Of a stretch of DNA of 8,711 nucleotides, positions 6,129 through 8,711 are shown in pieces. Made by a program: the position numbers and the translations under genes. The stretch is from positions 1-8,711 of the forward strand of contig JACZVB010000040.1 in the NCBI GenBank assembly GCA_022572865.1, read 5' to 3'. The DNA is from Chloroflexota bacterium (GTDB lineage: Bacteria > Chloroflexota > Dehalococcoidia > Plut-88900). Every line of letters begins with the position of its first letter. The first letter of the stretch is position 1. The notes under the pieces were generated by a model, which saw nothing but the letters and a program-made list of their open reading frames with translations, was not told the DNA's origin and ran no database searches.

Positions 6129-6947
6129 ATGAGTGCTTCTACTACAAGTGGCGATGGCCATTGGGCCCTGGTCCTGGGGGCCTCCAGCGGCTTCGGGGCT
6201 GCATGCTCCCTGGCCCTGGCTGGGAGGGGGCTTGATATCTTCGGGGTGCACCTGGACCGGCGGGTTACCCAGGCCAATGCCCAGGCCGTGGTGGATGAGA
6301 TAAAGGCGATGGGTCGGCAGGTCCATTTCTTCAATATCAATGCCGCAAGCCCAGAGAAGAGGACGGAGGTCCTGGACCGTGTCCAAGACACCCTCGCCAA
6401 GGGCCCCGGTGGCTCTATGGTGAAGGTGCTGGTCCACTCCCTGGCCTTCGGCACCCTGAGGCCCTACGTGCCCTCCGACCCCAAGGACGCCCTGACCCAG
6501 AACCAGATGGAGATGACCCTGGACGTGATGGCCAACAGCCTGGTGTACTGGATGCAGGACCTGGTGCACCGGGGCCTGATGAGGGAGGGGGGCAGGGTCT
6601 ACGCGATGACCAGCGCCGGGGCCCATAGGGTGGTGCCGAGCTACGGGGCCGTATCGGCAGCCAAGGCGGCCCTGGAGTCTCACATCAGGCAACTGGCCCT
6701 GGAGCTGGCGCCTCGGGGGATAACCGTCAACGCCATAAGGGCGGGCATCACCGATACCCCGGCCCTCAGGAAGATACCGGGTCACGAGTCCATGATCGAA
6801 AGCGCTTCGGAGAACAACCCCGGCGGCCGTATGACCACTCCCCAGGACGTGGCCGAGGCGATAGCCACCCTGGCCACGGGCGAGACCCACTGGATTACCG
6901 GCGGGGTGATCGGGGTGGACGGAGGCGAGGATATAGCCGGGTTCTGA
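6129..6947 (+). CDS. FabL-type enoyl-ACP reductase (SDR family)
   Basis: This 272-residue short-chain dehydrogenase/reductase has the nucleotide-binding loop G17-A-S-S-G-F-G near the N-terminus. V-H-S-L-A-F-G (102-108) replaces the N-N-A-G of ordinary SDRs, as in FabI/FabL. The catalytic pair is Y172 and K179 spaced Y-x6-K, the mark of enoyl-ACP reductases, where ordinary SDRs have Y-x3-K. V-N-A-I-R-A-G-I-T-D-T-P-A-L (200-213) and N-P-G-G-R-M resemble Bacillus FabL as I recall it. The enzyme would reduce trans-2-enoyl-ACP with NAD(P)H, the last step of the fatty-acid elongation cycle. An SDR acting on another enoyl or carbonyl substrate cannot be excluded. ATG 6129 lies two bases after the folB stop; GGAGGGG about 13 bases upstream is a loosely spaced ribosome site. 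It is the last gene of the rightward cluster. Confidence 0.82.
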   Translation: MSASTTSGDGHWALVLGASSGFGAACSLALAGRGLDIFGVHLDRRVTQANAQAVVDEIKAMGRQVHFFNINAASPEKRTEVLDRVQDTLAKGPGGSMVKVLVHSLAFGTLRPYVPSDPKDALTQNQMEMTLDVMANSLVYWMQDLVHRGLMREGGRVYAMTSAGAHRVVPSYGAVSAAKAALESHIRQLALELAPRGITVNAIRAGITDTPALRKIPGHESMIESASENNPGGRMTTPQDVAEAIATLATGETHWITGGVIGVDGGEDIAGF

Positions 6948-6961
6948 GCTCAATCCTCTTC

Positions 6962-6978
6962 GTACGCCTACGGCGTGC
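6962..6978. terminator. short hairpin between converging genes
   Basis: GTACGCC (6962-6968) pairs with GGCGTGC (6972-6978), seven pairs including one G-T, around a TAC loop. It lies 15 bases after the reductase stop. There is no T-run, so a role in ending transcription is only possible. A perfect palindrome TTGTTAACAA (7029-7038) lies nearer the end of the facing gene. Confidence 0.3.
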
Positions 6979-7040
6979 CGGCTCAGGCCCTGTCCCCCTG
7001 GCAAACGGGGTCTCCACTGTCTCGAGAGTTGTTAACAATC

Positions 7041-7427
7041 TTACATAACATCAATGCGAACCGTTTCCGCTTCTCGTGTCACAACGGTTATTTTATACCG
7101 CCCAGGCTCAGGATTCGTAAGTTCTAGGCCATGGTCTCCATTGAGTTTCCCCTTGCTTGTTCGGAATATCCCGGTGCCCAGAAAATGCCCATCAATAGAC
7201 TCGACAGTCCTACCCCGTGCCACTAATAATAGTCTGGGAATAAGCACCTGAGACTCGACGGTCAGGATGGCTTCGTATTGATGACCAGAGTTAGTCTTTG
7301 AATGGGTTTGATCCGATAGAGAGATGCGAGGCTGGAGCACCATGTTCACATTAATGACACCAGCGGTTATGCCACCAGTTTGTCCGTGGCTTTCGACATG
7401 GATATGTTTCTCAGGTTCTTCACTCAT
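7041..7427 (-). CDS. hypothetical soluble protein with N-terminal GGITAGVIN motif
   Basis: I do not recognise this 128-residue protein. Its N-terminus is acidic and His-rich, and residues 8-27 carry the H-x-E-S-H-x-Q-x-G-G-I-T-A-G-V-I-N motif that is also in the tail of the preceding gene product. The rest (about 30-128) alternates hydrophobic and polar residues. It has a segment L-T-N-P-E-P-G-R-Y-K-I-T-V-V and ends in V-R-I-D-V-M, which suggests a small Ig-like beta domain. There is no signal peptide or membrane segment. ATG 7427 lies 8 bases inside the end of the upstream gene, with AGGAG and GAGAG before it, so the two are probably translated together and may interact. Base use is visibly less GC-rich than in the flanking genes, which hints at later acquisition. 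Confidence 0.7.
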   Translation of the reverse strand: MSEEPEKHIHVESHGQTGGITAGVINVNMVLQPRISLSDQTHSKTNSGHQYEAILTVESQVLIPRLLLVARGRTVESIDGHFLGTGIFRTSKGKLNGDHGLELTNPEPGRYKITVVTREAETVRIDVM

Positions 7428-7707
7428 CTTGTTCTCTCAGTTCTCCTGAGATGTTAATTACCCCTGCTGTAATGCCGCCTTGTTGTTCATGACTTTCAAT
7501 GTGCATATAGTCTTGACCCTCTCTTTCCATTTGTCCACCGCCTTGTTTAGGCCATAACATTAGCCCGACAGACGAAACTAAAAGCAGGCCACCGAAAGCC
7601 AGACCACTTAGCCAGGCCCAGAGTGGAATTGTGTCCGTGATGCTTAGTATCCCGAACACAACATCAACTCCGATTCCTGAGCCTGCAAGGCCCAAGACAA
7701 TGCGCAT
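7420..7707 (-). CDS. hypothetical two-TM membrane protein with C-terminal GGITAGVIN motif
   Basis: I do not recognise this 95-residue protein. Two hydrophobic stretches (about 2-22 and 28-52) form a likely membrane hairpin, followed by a hydrophilic tail rich in Gly, Glu and Gln. Residues 69-86 of the tail repeat the motif H-I-E-S-H-E-Q-Q-G-G-I-T-A-G-V-I-N found at the start of its overlapping partner. The tail probably faces the cytosol, where the soluble partner would be. The ATG has no ribosome site upstream. A TGGTAAACT extended -10 (7722-7714) would place the transcript start on or next to the ATG, so the mRNA may be leaderless. Base use is AT-richer than in the flanking genes. Confidence 0.68.
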   Translation of the reverse strand: MRIVLGLAGSGIGVDVVFGILSITDTIPLWAWLSGLAFGGLLLVSSVGLMLWPKQGGGQMEREGQDYMHIESHEQQGGITAGVINISGELREQDE

Positions 7708-7713
7708 AGACTC

Positions 7714-7722
7714 AGTTTACCA
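7714..7722 (-). promoter_or_regulatory. extended -10 for the small membrane gene, possibly leaderless
   Basis: On the minus strand TGGTAAACT (7722-7714) is an extended -10; no clear -35 is seen. Transcription would begin about at 7707, the A of the start codon, which fits the lack of a Shine-Dalgarno sequence there. Confidence 0.4.
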
Positions 7723-7752
7723 TAGGCGTCCGCGGCACCCGGTGACTGCTGT

Positions 7753-7781
7753 TTAGCCAACTGGCTGTGGTGTGGGATAAT
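7753..7781 (+). promoter_or_regulatory. candidate promoter for mgtE
   Basis: TTAGCC (7753-7758), a 17-base spacer and GATAAT (7776-7781) preceded by TGG form a promoter with a weak -35 and a good extended -10. The start would be near 7788, leaving a leader of about 57 bases, too short for a full M-box magnesium riboswitch. Confidence 0.45.
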
Positions 7782-7844
7782 CGTTGTCATCACGATGCTG
7801 AAGGTGGGCAATCTACGTCGATGGCTCGGGGGCTACGCTAGACC

Positions 7845-8711
7845 ATGACATCTGAAATCGAAAGTCAAGAGGTCGTAACTGGACTGGAAAACCGGGAAGA
7901 GGTCCAGCAACTGACCCTTCAGTTGCTGGAGGACGGCAATCGGGAGGAGGCCACGTCTGTCTTCTGCCAGCTCCATCCCCGGGACCAGGGCCAGGCGTTG
8001 CTGGAGGGGAACCAGGAGCAAAGGCAGCTGCTCCTCTCGCTCCTGTCTGCCGAACAGGTGGGGAATGCCCTGGAATACATGGATGCCGAAGAGGCGGCCC
8101 TGGTATCGAGCGAGATAGCGGCCCCGGAGCTGCCGGAGATTCTTGGCGAGACCAGGCCCGACGTCGTGGCGGATATCCTCCAACGCCTGCCGGAGGAGCA
8201 ATCGGAAGAGGTCCTTCAGGCGATGGAGGAACCGGAGGAGGTCACCTCTCTCCTCCAGTACGATGAGGACACGGCCGGAGGCGTCATGAGGCTGGTGCAG
8301 CCGGTCCTTCAGGGAGACCTGAGCGTGGGCAACGCTCTGGACGTGCTGCGCCTGTTCACGCCCGAGTCCGAGTCTCTCAGCTCTGTCTTCGTCGTGGACT
8401 CGGAGGGCAGGCTGACGGGATCTATCAGCGTGGTCCGGCTGGCCCTGGCCCGCTCCCAGATGCAGGTGCGGGACATAATGGACGAGCAACCGATCTGGGT
8501 GATTACGGACCGGGACCAGGAGGAGTGCGCCCGGATCATGGAGCAGTATGACATAGGCCAGCTACCGGTGTTAGATGACGCCGGGCTGCTGGTGGGGGTC
8601 ATTCATCTGGATGATGTTGTCGACGTGCTGGAGAAAGAGGCGACGGAGGACATGTATAAGATGGTGGGGGTGGTGGGCGAACAGGTGGTGGGGCCTCTGA
8701 GGGGATCGGTC
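7845..8711 (+). CDS. mgtE: magnesium transporter MgtE, N-terminal part (cut by window edge)
   Basis: The 289 visible residues are the cytosolic half of the MgtE magnesium channel. Residues 20-140 are the acidic helical N domain, with R-P-D-V-V-A-D-I-L-Q-R-L-P near 104-116. Y139-D-E-D-T-A-G-G-V-M leads into two CBS domains (about 146-205 and 206-263). E-K-E-A-T-E-D-M-Y-K-M-V-G-V (263-276) is the family's connecting helix. In the family, magnesium bound between the N and CBS domains closes the pore when the cell is replete. The five-helix membrane domain lies beyond the right edge. ATG 7845 is the first possible start, because an in-frame TAG ends three bases before it. The ribosome site is poor (CGGGGGC about 11 bases upstream). 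The frame is open to the edge. Confidence 0.93.
   Translation, partial: MTSEIESQEVVTGLENREEVQQLTLQLLEDGNREEATSVFCQLHPRDQGQALLEGNQEQRQLLLSLLSAEQVGNALEYMDAEEAALVSSEIAAPELPEILGETRPDVVADILQRLPEEQSEEVLQAMEEPEEVTSLLQYDEDTAGGVMRLVQPVLQGDLSVGNALDVLRLFTPESESLSSVFVVDSEGRLTGSISVVRLALARSQMQVRDIMDEQPIWVITDRDQEECARIMEQYDIGQLPVLDDAGLLVGVIHLDDVVDVLEKEATEDMYKMVGVVGEQVVGPLRGSV

Noticed and set aside
5910..7004. 364-codon minus-strand frame opposite folB and the reductase
   Set aside because: The translation is rich in G/H/P/Q with no motif, while both plus-strand genes have intact catalytic residues. It is a shadow frame.
7708..7844. Magnesium riboswitch (M-box) ahead of mgtE
   Set aside because: The gap is only 137 bases and the likely leader about 57, shorter than an M-box, and I see none of its long paired elements.
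7833..8489. 218-codon minus-strand frame opposite mgtE
   Set aside because: Its composition (H/L/R/Q-rich) is typical of the reverse of an acidic helical domain, and MgtE homology on the plus strand is clear.

Overview
The window is a GC-rich bacterial chromosome segment with short intergenic gaps, carrying central-metabolism and house-keeping genes plus one AT-richer two-gene islet. The gene content (a fused gamma-alpha 2-oxoacid:ferredoxin oxidoreductase, a FabL-like enoyl reductase, MgtE) and a CTGAGCTTGTCGAAG-type intergenic repeat would fit an uncultivated Chloroflexota lineage such as Dehalococcoidia/SAR202. That placement is an impression from recall; nothing in the window proves it. 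No rRNA, tRNA, CRISPR array or insertion sequence was seen.

Layout. Positions 6-2605 (minus strand) hold korB and korA, a two-gene operon with an ATGA overlap, read from a good promoter near 2692-2721. A 458-bp divergent control region follows (2606-3063), with promoters pointing both ways, an inverted repeat inside a promoter spacer and a nearly perfect 19-bp tandem repeat. Citrate synthase runs rightward (3064-4209). Next comes a gene-free gap of about 400 bp (4210-4607) with a dispersed-type repeat. Then four rightward genes are packed closely: a peroxiredoxin (4608-5069), an HD-domain protein, folB and a FabL-type enoyl-ACP reductase. After a short convergent gap, two overlapping small minus-strand genes (7041-7707) encode a two-TM protein and a soluble protein that share one peptide motif. 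The window ends inside mgtE (7845 to the right edge).

The most notable item is the peroxiredoxin. Its reading frame contains one TGA, at codon 48, exactly where the peroxidatic cysteine belongs (F-T-G-G-TGA-S-T-E-L). Homology continues without a frameshift on both sides and a GC-rich stem-loop follows at a suitable distance. This is best read as selenocysteine, not a broken gene, so ordinary gene callers would truncate or miss it.

The second item is the pair of small genes. The tail of the membrane protein and the head of its overlapping partner carry the same H-x-E-S-H-x-Q-x-G-G-I-T-A-G-V-I-N motif. Ten of the 14 shared residues use different synonymous codons, so the motif has been kept by selection and is not a recent copy.

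Functionally, citrate synthase and KorAB catalyse two steps of the citric acid cycle from a shared divergent control region. The 4608-6947 cluster combines peroxide defence, a putative phosphohydrolase, folate synthesis and fatty-acid synthesis. MgtE imports magnesium.
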